The translations under genes were made by a program, and so were the position numbers. From CAWCBG01 sp963793845 (GTDB lineage: Bacteria > Acidobacteriota > Terriglobia > Terriglobales > Acidobacteriaceae), in the NCBI GenBank assembly GCA_963793845.1, contig CAWCBG010000014.1:558001-622000 (forward strand): DNA of 64,000 nt. Reading direction: 5' to 3'. The notes below the pieces were generated by a model, which did no database searches, was not told where the DNA came from, and saw only the letters and a list, made by a program, of their open reading frames with translations. Below, piece by piece: positions 55,045 through 63,080 of the stretch; within the stretch, counting starts at the first letter, position 1; each line of letters opens with the position of its first letter.

Positions 55045-56550
55045 TTATTTCGGTTCCTGTTTCGAGGGCGCCGGCTCATACGGCTGTTGCAGACCTCGTT
55101 CGGCTGCGGTCTTCAGTGCGATAGACTCGTCCCCGCTTGCCAGAGCTGCTTTGTATTGTTCCACCGCCGCCTCACGCTCGTCCTGCATGTCCAAAATGCG
55201 TCCCAGATATATATGGCTCCAGGCTGCGACCTTCGGATTGGCAGGCGCCTCCAGTGCTTTCTGGAAATTGTCCCGTGCCCCTTGCATGTCGCCATTCATG
55301 GTAGCCACTCGAGCCAGGACAAAATAGGCGCCGGAGGAGTCTTCCTTGGCTTGCAAAGCCTCCTGAGCAAGCTTTTCGGCCTCAAGCGGATTGCCGCCAG
55401 CCAGCGCACGCTCCGCTAGGTCGACCTTGGATTGGGATGCAGGTTTCGCCGCCCGCACTACTTCGGGAGAGGCGGAAGCCGCAAAATGAGTTTCGCTAGC
55501 CAGTTTTTTCTCGCCATCCAGGTCAATGTTATGAAGGAAATTGGGGAAAGCATCCTGCAGGCCGATGTTGTCCTTCTCGAACGCCTTCAGATCATCATAA
55601 AAAACGCCTGTCAGGATGTATCCCTCGGTCTCGTCCTGCTTCACCAGAGCCAGACGATCCTTCTCCGGCGTCTTGGGATCCGCCGGCATTCGGGCCTCAA
55701 TTGCCCGGATAAGGCACTCAATGACTAGCAGGCCAGTATCGCTTTTGTACTCCGCCGCCATGGGAGCACTCTTCAAGTATGGAAGCAATGGCTCAAACCG
55801 TTTGAGTGCTGTGGCCCTTTTGGAGATGAGAGGGTCCAGTTCAAAATGCAGGTAAGTGTGGCGCAACGCATCCATGTGAATATCGTCGCCCGAAGGCGAT
55901 ACCACTACGTAGTAAAGATCCTGGTAGTAGTTGCGCGAATTCACCTGTCCGGGAGCGCTCATCGGCTCCAGGTAGACCGTATAGGTGCGGCCCGAATATC
56001 CGGAGAGTGGCATCCGCAGGTAATTGTCGATCGAGCTGATCATATGCGCCACGGGATCGTGATAGCGATCGATTAAGTCGGTGTATTGGGGCTCGTGCTG
56101 CAGCCAGATTTGATGCAAATCAGCCGCCTTGTAGTACTGCTTCAGAAGAGGTACGAATCCCAGGACAAAGATTGCGTCGGGCGGCATGTCGGCTTCCTGA
56201 GCCTTCGGAGTGAAGTCAGGAGGATTGCCAAGGTTCAGAGCCAGGGAGACATATTGCGCCAGATCATGGGCTCCGTCGCCTGCCTTATGATCATGGTAGA
56301 AATCGCACATATCGCCGGCAGCCTTTGCCACAGAGGGGGACTTGCTGGCTTCCAGCAGCTGGGCGCGGACCTCACGACGGATCGGCGACGAGGACTGTAA
56401 TTCGTGGTCGTAGCCGCAGATGTTGATGGCAGAGACAACACTGAACAGCGTTTCGCTGACATCGAGTGTGGCCCTGTTCTGTGCGGCCGCTGCACTGGCA
56501 AGCGCCGCCACCAAGAGCGCCAGTAAGGGTGAGCGGAAAGAAGAGCTCAG
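55045..56550 (-). CDS. Exported protein with C-terminal TPR repeats, unknown
   Basis: A ~500-residue exported protein. The signal peptide LSSSFRSPLLALLVAALASAAAAQ begins at a CTG (56548-56550) that lies 5 bases after a perfect AGGAGG (56556-56561); the only other in-frame start is TTG at 56622 with no ribosome-binding site. So CTG is the likelier start. The middle (~70-330) is a helical domain with 'FYHDHKAGDGAHDLAQYVSLALNLG', 'VFVLGFVPLLKQYYKAADLHQIW' and 'DDIHMDALRHTYLHFELDP', reminiscent of gluzincin-like folds without HExxH. TPRs follow at ~370-490. I do not know the family. Confidence 0.75.
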   Translation of the reverse strand: MSSSFRSPLLALLVAALASAAAAQNRATLDVSETLFSVVSAINICGYDHELQSSSPIRREVRAQLLEASKSPSVAKAAGDMCDFYHDHKAGDGAHDLAQYVSLALNLGNPPDFTPKAQEADMPPDAIFVLGFVPLLKQYYKAADLHQIWLQHEPQYTDLIDRYHDPVAHMISSIDNYLRMPLSGYSGRTYTVYLEPMSAPGQVNSRNYYQDLYYVVVSPSGDDIHMDALRHTYLHFELDPLISKRATALKRFEPLLPYLKSAPMAAEYKSDTGLLVIECLIRAIEARMPADPKTPEKDRLALVKQDETEGYILTGVFYDDLKAFEKDNIGLQDAFPNFLHNIDLDGEKKLASETHFAASASPEVVRAAKPASQSKVDLAERALAGGNPLEAEKLAQEALQAKEDSSGAYFVLARVATMNGDMQGARDNFQKALEAPANPKVAAWSHIYLGRILDMQDEREAAVEQYKAALASGDESIALKTAAERGLQQPYEPAPSKQEPK

Positions 56551-56680
56551 AAGAGCCTCCTGAAAGCTGTTCGGCAGGGAATCAACATCTTCAAGTTTAC
56601 GGGTGGACGCAGCGTCGCGCAAATCGGATTTGAGAATAGTAACCCGCTGCCGGAGAAGCAGTTGTTGTTCTTTCTCGAGA

Positions 56681-57343
56681 TCAGCCTTTTACCTGGATCT
56701 TGGAAAATGTCAGGATGGCGCGCCCGGCGGTCGGGCGCCCGAAACTCGTCGCAGGGTGGAAGGTAGTGAAGATAAGCATGTTTTTCAATTCGGCAAGAAC
56801 TCCCTCACCGTTGTCGCCGCCGGAAAGGATGCGATAGTCCTGCACGCGACCGTCGGCGCCCACGTATGCTTCTACGACCAGCGAATCCGTCGCATTTCCG
56901 ATTCCGAGCTCGAAGGGTGTGAACTGCAATTCCGGAGGCGTGTAGAGCATCGTCGGCACGTCGTTGGAGGCGGTCAACTGAGCCGGGACCAGGAAGCTGA
57001 TCAGCAGTCCGAAGATAATCAATGTGGTGACCACTCCGGCCGTGGCGGGGACCATGACAGCGTTGAAGGCATTCTCCCATCGAACGCGCACCATTTCCCA
57101 GCGGGAGCGCTGCGCGTTGGCAATCTCCTGCGACATCGCTACGCGCAGTCGCAACGCCAGATCAGGAGGAGAAGACTTGCGTCCCAACGCTCCTACCATC
57201 TGCTGTGTCTTCCGCAAGGAGGCGTAACGCTCTGCACACTCCCGGCAGTCCTTCAAGTGCTCATCCACCTGCGAAAACTCGCGGCGGGTCACCGCACCGT
57301 CCAGATACGACGACATAAGCCGATGCGCCAGTAAGCACTTCAT
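56681..57343 (-). CDS. Zinc-finger anti-sigma factor with TonB-C-like periplasmic domain
   Basis: A 220-residue membrane protein. The N-terminal zf-HC2/ZAS domain has CLLAHRLMSSYLDG and the metal site HLKDCRECAERY (HxxxCxxC); one membrane helix lies at ~98-118 (VVTTLIIFGLLISFLV); the outside part contains VVEAYVGADGRVQDYRILSG and a closing 'FHPATSFGRPTAGRAILTF', the shape of a TonB C-terminal-type domain. It should hold the ECF sigma factor encoded just upstream until a periplasmic signal arrives. The start overlaps the sigma gene by 4 bases. Confidence 0.88.
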   Translation of the reverse strand: MKCLLAHRLMSSYLDGAVTRREFSQVDEHLKDCRECAERYASLRKTQQMVGALGRKSSPPDLALRLRVAMSQEIANAQRSRWEMVRVRWENAFNAVMVPATAGVVTTLIIFGLLISFLVPAQLTASNDVPTMLYTPPELQFTPFELGIGNATDSLVVEAYVGADGRVQDYRILSGGDNGEGVLAELKNMLIFTTFHPATSFGRPTAGRAILTFSKIQVKG

Positions 57344-58062
57344 GGCATGACCTCGATCTCTTCTCCACCAAACCGGTTGCTCTTGGGGCGTTTCGCGCCG
57401 CGCTCCGCGGACGGTGTCATTCCAAAAGCGGGAAGGTGACGCTCCAGTCGTTTGCGCAGTGCGTCACGACCTCGAACCAGCCGCGACTTTACGGTGCCTA
57501 AGGACGTCTCCATGACCTCAGCGATCTGCTCATACGACAACTCCTCGATGTCGCGCAGAATCACGGTTGTCCGGTAGGGCTCAGCCAATGCTTGCAGTTC
57601 GCATTCCACCCGCGCGCGTAGCTCTTCGTCATACACATTTTCGAGCGGAGACTTGCCCTCGTCGACCAGCGTGTCTTTCACCGCGAGGGACGCGTGGCCC
57701 TCGCTGCCCTCGTGCTGAGACTCGATCGTGGTTTCGCGATGCTTGTGCCGGAACCACCAACGCCGGTGATTGGAGGCCTCATGCAAGGCGATGCGATAGA
57801 TCCAGGTCTTCAGGCTCGAATCTGCGTGGAACTTCCGGATACCGCGAAAAACCTTGATGAAGACTTCCTGCGTGGTGTCAGCGGCATCGCAGGGATCATC
57901 CAGAAGCCGGTAAACGAGGCTGTACACCGGCTGGTTATATTGCGCGATAAGCCACGAAAAAGCATCTTCCGATCCAGCCTTCAACTCAGCTACGATCGCA
58001 GCTTCCTGGGTGCGGACTCCTATCGCACTTGCGAGGTCACTCAATGTTGTTGCTCCCGCCAT
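57340..58062 (-). CDS. ECF-type RNA polymerase sigma factor
   Basis: A 240-residue sigma-70 family factor. Region 2 reads 'AFSWLIAQYNQPVYSLVYRLLDDPCDAADTTQEVFIKVFRGIRKFHADSSLKTWIYRIALHEASNHRRW'; region 4 reads 'ALAEPYRTTVILRDIEELSYEQIAEVMETSLGTVKSRLVRGRDALRKRLE'. The linker is longer than usual (~35 extra residues, acidic), and the C-terminus has a short basic tail. It lacks region 3 and so is ECF. The overlapping anti-sigma gene makes this a classic pair; it probably responds to envelope stress. Confidence 0.94.
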   Translation of the reverse strand: MAGATTLSDLASAIGVRTQEAAIVAELKAGSEDAFSWLIAQYNQPVYSLVYRLLDDPCDAADTTQEVFIKVFRGIRKFHADSSLKTWIYRIALHEASNHRRWWFRHKHRETTIESQHEGSEGHASLAVKDTLVDEGKSPLENVYDEELRARVECELQALAEPYRTTVILRDIEELSYEQIAEVMETSLGTVKSRLVRGRDALRKRLERHLPAFGMTPSAERGAKRPKSNRFGGEEIEVMP

Positions 58063-58255
58063 GACAGTCAGGGCGTTAACCTCATCTTAGTCAGATTAAG
58101 AGCCCGCAACAACCTCCTGACGTTCATCGCCTCCCGATCCTTGACCATAAGGGAGGCGCTGACCTGACACAATTCACCCACCTGCAAATAGACTCCGAGC
58201 ACCGTCAAAATGTTCCCGGTTTTCAGTTGGGAACCCTTCATCAGGGTGCCGGACT

Positions 58256-58951
58256 TTATTGCTTCGCTTCTCCGGAATTTGCCGAGTTGTTGCCGGCGGG
58301 TGGCGAGGTATTCGGCTTTTTGGCCGCAGGCTTCTTCTTATGCGCAGGAGCGGGGGCGTTGTCGTCAACGACAACGGTTTTGGGAGGAGCTGCCGCCGGT
58401 GCCTGCTGAGCGATCCGTACCTGTTGTTGCAAACGAGTGAGCTCCGCCTGAGTGGATGCGGTTAATTGCTCAATAGCATCAGCCATGTCGTGACGTACTG
58501 AGTCTATCGTCTGCAGTTGCTGAGCCAGGTCTTCATACTCAGCTTTCGGCCCGAAGGCGCCCGCAGACTCGGTCAGCGATGTCATCACGTCATAAAGGGC
58601 ATTCACGTTGCGATACAGACGGAAATCTGCGGTGAGATCGCTGGGCGCAGAACGCACTGCGGCGATCAGTCCGGGAAGGGCCGTCGTAACGTTACGCTGG
58701 ATCGAATCGGCATTCGATTGCGCCTGTTGCTTCGAATTCGAGTCCGTCTTCCACTTCTCGATCCGCATACGGCTTATCGCTAACGAGGTCTCGGATGCCG
58801 CCGACTGGAGCTTGTCGAGATTGGGCTGCACAGCCGTGAGCGGTGTCGCAGAGGCCGTCTCGGGCACGCCTGTTCCGGCTGCTTGCGGCGCTTGCGCCGG
58901 CAGACCTGTAATCGCGATTAGAAGAAAGGCGAGACCTGCATATAGCTTCAT
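58256..58951 (-). CDS. Exported coiled-coil protein with basic Pro-rich tail
   Basis: A 231-residue protein with a signal peptide (MKLYAGLAFLLIAITGLPAQA), a helical middle with Gln/Ser/Asp-rich heptads ('LDKLQSAASETSLAISRMRIEKWKTDSNSKQQAQSNADSIQRNV', 'DLAQQLQTIDSVRHDMADAIEQLTASTQAELTRLQQQVRIAQQ'), and a Lys/Pro/Ala tail. Paralogue-like proteins occur across Acidobacteria. No function is known. It lies upstream of the ECF sigma gene on the same strand but 194 bases away. Confidence 0.72.
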   Translation of the reverse strand: MKLYAGLAFLLIAITGLPAQAPQAAGTGVPETASATPLTAVQPNLDKLQSAASETSLAISRMRIEKWKTDSNSKQQAQSNADSIQRNVTTALPGLIAAVRSAPSDLTADFRLYRNVNALYDVMTSLTESAGAFGPKAEYEDLAQQLQTIDSVRHDMADAIEQLTASTQAELTRLQQQVRIAQQAPAAAPPKTVVVDDNAPAPAHKKKPAAKKPNTSPPAGNNSANSGEAKQ

Positions 58952-59292
58952 CTATCCACCAGCATGCGGGATGCCGCACTTGGCTATGGGCCGACGAAGT
59001 GACCGTCACGTGATCATCGTGCGCATGTTCTTCAGTAAGATGCAGACGAAGCCGAAGTGGAGCTCACGCAGGGAGGAGAAGCGCAAAGGAAAGCAGTCCC
59101 CACAGTATAAGCCTCATTTCGAAGCTGGGGGAAGCCAGACAAAAAAGGATAGACGACGTGTCAACCGGGCCCTTTCAACTGATGCCTTCCGCTCTCACGT
59201 GTTTGACTAAGCAGCCGCGCTGCGAGAGAATTGTTTGCACGCGGTATGTTGGTATAGGTGATCGCGCGTCGGTGTCATTCCCTCCGCAATGT
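58952..59292. other. Upstream region of tRNA-Ala
   Basis: 341 bases without a credible gene. Close to the tRNA, TTGTTT (59231-59236), a 16-base spacer and TATAGG (59253-59258) form a plausible promoter whose start would lie ~25 bases before the tRNA. The rest shows nothing. Confidence 0.45.
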
Positions 59293-59368
59293 GGGCCTGT
59301 GGCGCAGCTGGGAGCGCGCTTCCATGGCATGGAAGAGGTCGTCGGTTCGATCCCGACCAGGTCCACCA
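59293..59368 (+). tRNA. tRNA-Ala (GGC anticodon)
   Basis: A complete 76-base cloverleaf with CCA encoded. Acceptor stem GGGCCTG/CAGGTCC, including the G3:U70 pair that marks tRNA-Ala. D arm GCGC...GCGC; anticodon arm CTTCC-ATGGCAT-GGAAG with GGC at 34-36, reading GCC/GCU; T arm GTCGG-TTCGATC-CCGAC. The discriminator is A. Confidence 0.97.
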
Positions 59369-59545
59369 AATGCTTCTCAAAAGAGCAATTTCAGCCTTTC
59401 TGTTTGCACACTCCGATACAGTCAGCCTTTCAGAACCTTCTCTTTCGGGAACTCGGAATGCCGCCTTGAGCGGAAGGCCAGGAAGCAGACGGAAGAGTTG
59501 CGCGGCTGCTTCGTGGGCTCCGAGTGTCAGAAGCCGAGGGTCTCT

Positions 59546-59842
59546 CTAGCCGCCCGCGATGGCTCCGATGATCAACAATGGCTCCTTCCCGGAGACGACC
59601 GATTCGGGCAAGGGAGTATCAGGCGAATCGTGCGACAGATCTTCCTGGCAAGCGAAAAACCGTAGGAATGGCCGTCGCTGCTGGGTGACATGGTCGCGGA
59701 TCGTCCCGCACAGCACCGGATACCGGTCTTCCAGCGCGTCGAGGACCGAGCGTAGCGTTGCCGGGCCCTCGACGTCGAGTTCCACTTCGCTGCCGACCTT
59801 GGCCAGCGTCCGCAGATGGGCGGGAAGCACGACCCGAATCAT
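59546..59842 (-). CDS. MoaD/ThiS family ubiquitin-like protein
   Basis: A 98-residue beta-grasp protein starting MIRVVLPAHLRTLAKVG. It has 'VELDVEGPATLRSVLDALEDRYP' and ends GAIAGG, the di-glycine tail that is adenylated and thiocarboxylated in sulfur carriers. The insert 'QRRPFLRFFACQEDLS' and 'VVSGKEPLLIIGAIAGG' match the MoaD-like proteins coded next to BNR-repeat genes. It overlaps the BNR gene by 4 bases. No moa or thi enzyme gene is near, so a molybdopterin or thiamine role is uncertain. Confidence 0.92.
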   Translation of the reverse strand: MIRVVLPAHLRTLAKVGSEVELDVEGPATLRSVLDALEDRYPVLCGTIRDHVTQQRRPFLRFFACQEDLSHDSPDTPLPESVVSGKEPLLIIGAIAGG

Positions 59843-61017
59843 GGCAGCGTCTGAACCTCGACCGAGAGCACCGCGGGAAGATCGCGTACGATAGGCGCCC
59901 AGCTGTCGCCGGCATCCGACGACGCGTAGACCTGTCCACCTGTGGTGCCGAAATAAATGCCACAAGCGTCGAGCGAATCGACGGCCATGGCGTCGCGCAA
60001 TACATTCACATAGCAGTCGTTCTGGGGCAGGCCCTTGGTCAGCGCCTCCCACTCGTTTCCTCCGGTGCGGCTGCGGTAGACCCGCAACTTTCCTTCCGGC
60101 GGATAATGCTCGCCATCGCTCTTGATGGGCACGACGTAGATCGTCTCCGGTTCATGAGCGTGAACATCGATCACAAAGCCGAAGTCGGTCGGCAGATTGC
60201 CGCTGACTTCACGCCACGAATCGCCTGCGTCGTCGCTGCGCATGACATCCCAGTGCTTCTGCATAAACAGCACGCCCGGCCGCTGGGGGTGCATGGCGAT
60301 GTGGTGCACGCAATGCCCGATCTCGGCTTTGGGATCGGGAATGTACTGGGAATGCAGGCCCTGGTTGATCGGTTTCCAGGTCTGGCCACCGTCGTCGGTG
60401 CGGAAAGCGCCCGCGGCCGAGATGGCAATGTAAATTCTGCCGGGATCGCTGGGATCGAGAATGATGGTGTGCAGGCACATACCGCCGGCGCCCGGCTGCC
60501 AGCGCGGTCCAGTGCCATGGCCACGCAGTCCGGGGAGTTCCTGCCACGATTTGCCGCCATCGGTTGTGCGGAAGATCGCGGCATCTTCCACTCCGGCGTA
60601 AACGGTTTCCGGATCGCTCAGCGACGGCTCAAGATGCCAGACCCGTTTGAATTCCCAGGGATGCTGTGTGCCGTCATACCACTGGTGGGTTGTGAGGGGC
60701 TTGCCCGTCGCCGCCGTGTCGTCGTAGACGAACTTGTTGCTCTTGCCGGCAGGCATTTCCCCGGGGCTCGGCATCTTCTCTCCTCCCGGAGTCGACCAGG
60801 TCTTTCCGCCATCGTCGGAGCGCTGGATCATCTGGCCGAACCATCCGCTGGTCTGTGAGGCGAACAGCCGGTTCGGATCGGCCGGCGATCCCTTCATGTG
60901 ATAAATCTCCCAGCCAGCAAAATGCGGTCCGCTAACCTCCCACTTGTCGCGCTTGCCGTCCGATGTGAGGATAAAGGCCCCTTTGCGTGTGCCCACCAAG
61001 ACTCTTACTTTGCTCAT
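59839..61017 (-). CDS. BNR/WD40-like repeat (sialidase-fold) protein
   Basis: A 392-residue beta-propeller protein, start MSKVRVLVGTRKGAF after GGAAGGAATTCGC. Several BNR/Asp-box motifs are visible: RSDDGGKTW, RTTDGGKSW, RTDDGGQTW, RSDDAGDSW, ASSDAGDSW. No signal peptide, so it is cytoplasmic. The sialidase catalytic residues cannot be identified, and members of this family are not known to be sialidases. It is translationally coupled to a MoaD/ThiS protein, an association seen in other bacteria. Confidence 0.9.
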   Translation of the reverse strand: MSKVRVLVGTRKGAFILTSDGKRDKWEVSGPHFAGWEIYHMKGSPADPNRLFASQTSGWFGQMIQRSDDGGKTWSTPGGEKMPSPGEMPAGKSNKFVYDDTAATGKPLTTHQWYDGTQHPWEFKRVWHLEPSLSDPETVYAGVEDAAIFRTTDGGKSWQELPGLRGHGTGPRWQPGAGGMCLHTIILDPSDPGRIYIAISAAGAFRTDDGGQTWKPINQGLHSQYIPDPKAEIGHCVHHIAMHPQRPGVLFMQKHWDVMRSDDAGDSWREVSGNLPTDFGFVIDVHAHEPETIYVVPIKSDGEHYPPEGKLRVYRSRTGGNEWEALTKGLPQNDCYVNVLRDAMAVDSLDACGIYFGTTGGQVYASSDAGDSWAPIVRDLPAVLSVEVQTLP

Positions 61018-61119
61018 GCGAATTCCTTCCTGCCCGCATGCACGCGGTGCTATTGTATCGACGATTAGCCCGACCCAAAATCGACAAAACACTCCCGATA
61101 ATCTTCTACCCTGGCCGCC

Positions 61120-61530
61120 TCAGGCCGTCTTTTCGCAGTTCACCATCCATGGGATGCCGAACTGATCCACGAGCATCCCGAAGCGTGCCGCCCAGAAGGT
61201 TTCCTGCATCGGCATGATCGCCTGGCCCCCCTGGACCAGCGCATTGAACATACGTTCTGCCTCGTTCACGTCTTTGGTCTCGATTGACAGAGAGAAGCCC
61301 TGCGGCTTGTGGAAGCGTTCGTTGGGGGCATCCATGCCCATCAGGACCCGGTCCCCAAGGTCCATGCGCCCATGCATGATCTTGTCCTTCCAGTCGGGAG
61401 AGATGGGCTGTCCGGGAGGTGCCTGGCCATAGGTCATTAACATGACATTCTTGCCGCCGAGATGCTGCTCGTAAAACTTAAAAGCGGCTTCACAGTTTCC
61501 GTTGAAATGAACGTAGGTATTGAGTTGCAT
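61120..61530 (-). CDS. PhnB-like VOC-family protein
   Basis: A 136-residue vicinal-oxygen-chelate protein of the PhnB/3-demethylubiquinone-type group: 'NTYVHFNGNCEAAFKFYEQHLGGKNVMLMTYGQAP', 'KIMHGRMDLGDRVLMGMDAP', 'FWAARFGMLVDQFGIPWMVNCE'. AAAGGAGAGCT before ATG is a good ribosome-binding site. It lies 62 bases after an HxlR regulator gene on the same strand, so that regulator probably controls it. Substrate unknown. Confidence 0.92.
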   Translation of the reverse strand: MQLNTYVHFNGNCEAAFKFYEQHLGGKNVMLMTYGQAPPGQPISPDWKDKIMHGRMDLGDRVLMGMDAPNERFHKPQGFSLSIETKDVNEAERMFNALVQGGQAIMPMQETFWAARFGMLVDQFGIPWMVNCEKTA

Positions 61531-61592
61531 AGCTCTCCTTTAGCTCAAGTACTGAAAATCATTCGAGGCGGCTGGCCGCGAATTGCCCTTTA

Positions 61593-62063
61593 TCAAGGCC
61601 ATTGCCATTCCCCGGTTTGGGATTGCAGAGGAGTCGAGTCATGTTCCCGCCAACGACGTCTGACTTCGGCGAGCACGGCTGCGCGATTTTTCGCCAAGTT
61701 GTCGATCAAAGCGCACGAGGCCCCGGTCTCCTCGTGTCTCGCGCCCCAGATGAGCAGCTCCAAAAGTACCGGCGCCAGGTCGATTCCTTTCTCCGTCAGT
61801 CGATAGTTCACCCTCCGGCCGTCGGCCTCTTCGGCCTCCTCGGTGATGATCCCAGCGGCTTGCAGCCTCTTCAAGCGGTCGGCCAGAATGTTGGTGGCGA
61901 TGCCCTCACCCGAGCTCCGAAACTGCTTGAAGGTCCGGTATCCGCGAACCATAAGGTCGCGGATGATCAGCAGCGACCACCGGTCTCCAAACCTCTCCAG
62001 CGAGAGACTGACGGGACAGCCGGAGCGCGGCTTGGACAAAGGCTTCCGAGGCACGGCGGACAA
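61593..62063 (-). CDS. HxlR-family transcriptional regulator
   Basis: A ~156-residue winged-helix regulator. The core reads 'SGCPVSLSLERFGDRWSLLIIRDLMVRGYRTFKQFRSSGEGIATNILADRLKRLQAAGIITEE', with the single conserved Cys in GCPV that can sense oxidation or electrophiles. 'RVNYRLTEKGIDLAPVLLELLIWG' is the wing and dimer helix. I place the start at TTG (62063); a longer frame reaches 62228 but runs through a palindrome and into the uppP end. Likely controls itself and the VOC gene. Confidence 0.87.
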   Translation of the reverse strand: MSAVPRKPLSKPRSGCPVSLSLERFGDRWSLLIIRDLMVRGYRTFKQFRSSGEGIATNILADRLKRLQAAGIITEEAEEADGRRVNYRLTEKGIDLAPVLLELLIWGARHEETGASCALIDNLAKNRAAVLAEVRRRWREHDSTPLQSQTGEWQWP

Positions 62064-62073
62064 GATATCAACA

Positions 62074-62094
62074 TCACTTGCATAACGCAAGTGA
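62074..62094. promoter_or_regulatory. 8-bp dyad upstream of hxlR-type gene (operator candidate)
   Basis: TCACTTGC-ATAAC-GCAAGTGA, a perfect palindrome with a 5-base centre, 11 bases before the proposed HxlR start. Its position fits autoregulation by the winged-helix dimer. Confidence 0.55.
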
Positions 62095-62169
62095 CAGGGG
62101 CGAATTGCTATTTTCTCGGGAAGAACGGCAGTTGCGAATGCTGTTTCGGGGGAAGAGGAAGGTGACGCC

Positions 62170-63057
62170 TTAGTGGTGCCCGATCCACCACAGTACTCCC
62201 GCACCCAAAATGATGCGGTAGATGGCAAAGACGGTGAAGCCGCGGGTACGTACCCAGTTCATGAACCACGCCACGACACCATAGGCCACGACGAACGAGA
62301 CCACGAAGCCAATAGCCAGCACGATCCAGGAATGTGCGTCGCTGGCATTACGCCGATGGCGCTTCGCTTCGCCATGATGCGGGCGCAGCGACTTCAGCAG
62401 GTCATAACAGGTCGCCGCAGCCATGGTCGGGATGGAGAGGAAGAAGGAGAATTCCAACGCGGCCGGACGGCTCATCCCTCCCAGTTCTCCAGCGGTGATG
62501 GTCGACATGGAGCGCGAGGTGCCAGGGAAGACCGCGGACAAAATCTGGCATGCGCCGATCCAGACCGCCTGGCCAACGCACATCTGGTCCATGCTGGTAG
62601 TCAGTTTGCCACCCCGCATGAAGGCGCGGTGTCGCGAACGCTCGTAGATTGCGTCAACCGCCCACATCACGATGCCGCCGACGATTAGCGCCACCGCCAT
62701 GATGAACAGATTCTCCAGGTGTTTGCCGATGATTTTCGTCAACAGGAACGCGGGAATGGCTGTCACCACGAACGCGATCATGGTCAAGCTAAGAGGGTGG
62801 TTGAGAGCCGTGCGATCGCCCTTCGGTCCGCGGGGGAAGTCACGCACAAACTCGACGATGCGATCCCAGAAATAGATCGGCAGGCATAGGATGGCACCCA
62901 ACTGGATGACGATGGAAAACATCTTCCAATAGCCATTGCTCAGGTCCATGCCCAGGGCGGCTTCGCAGATGCGCAGGTGAGCCGTCGAACTGACGGGAAG
63001 AAATTCGGTTAGTCCTTCAATAATACCCAGCACGGCTGCCAGAAAGAAGTCGTTCAA
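62170..63057 (-). CDS. uppP: Undecaprenyl-diphosphatase
   Basis: A 295-residue integral membrane enzyme (BacA family) that recycles undecaprenyl pyrophosphate for peptidoglycan synthesis and confers bacitracin tolerance. Motif 1 'GIIEGLTEFLPVSSTAHL' and motif 2 'AVFPGTSRSMSTITAGELGGMSR' are complete, with the catalytic Glu and Ser/Arg residues. It has about eight membrane helices. A short basic His/Arg loop (~225-240, 'RPHHGEAKRHRRN') is an addition. Coded just after the SH3/TPR protein on the same strand. Confidence 0.96.
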   Translation of the reverse strand: MNDFFLAAVLGIIEGLTEFLPVSSTAHLRICEAALGMDLSNGYWKMFSIVIQLGAILCLPIYFWDRIVEFVRDFPRGPKGDRTALNHPLSLTMIAFVVTAIPAFLLTKIIGKHLENLFIMAVALIVGGIVMWAVDAIYERSRHRAFMRGGKLTTSMDQMCVGQAVWIGACQILSAVFPGTSRSMSTITAGELGGMSRPAALEFSFFLSIPTMAAATCYDLLKSLRPHHGEAKRHRRNASDAHSWIVLAIGFVVSFVVAYGVVAWFMNWVRTRGFTVFAIYRIILGAGVLWWIGHH

Positions 63058-63080
63058 ATCGCCTCCGGACCCTCCGGGTC

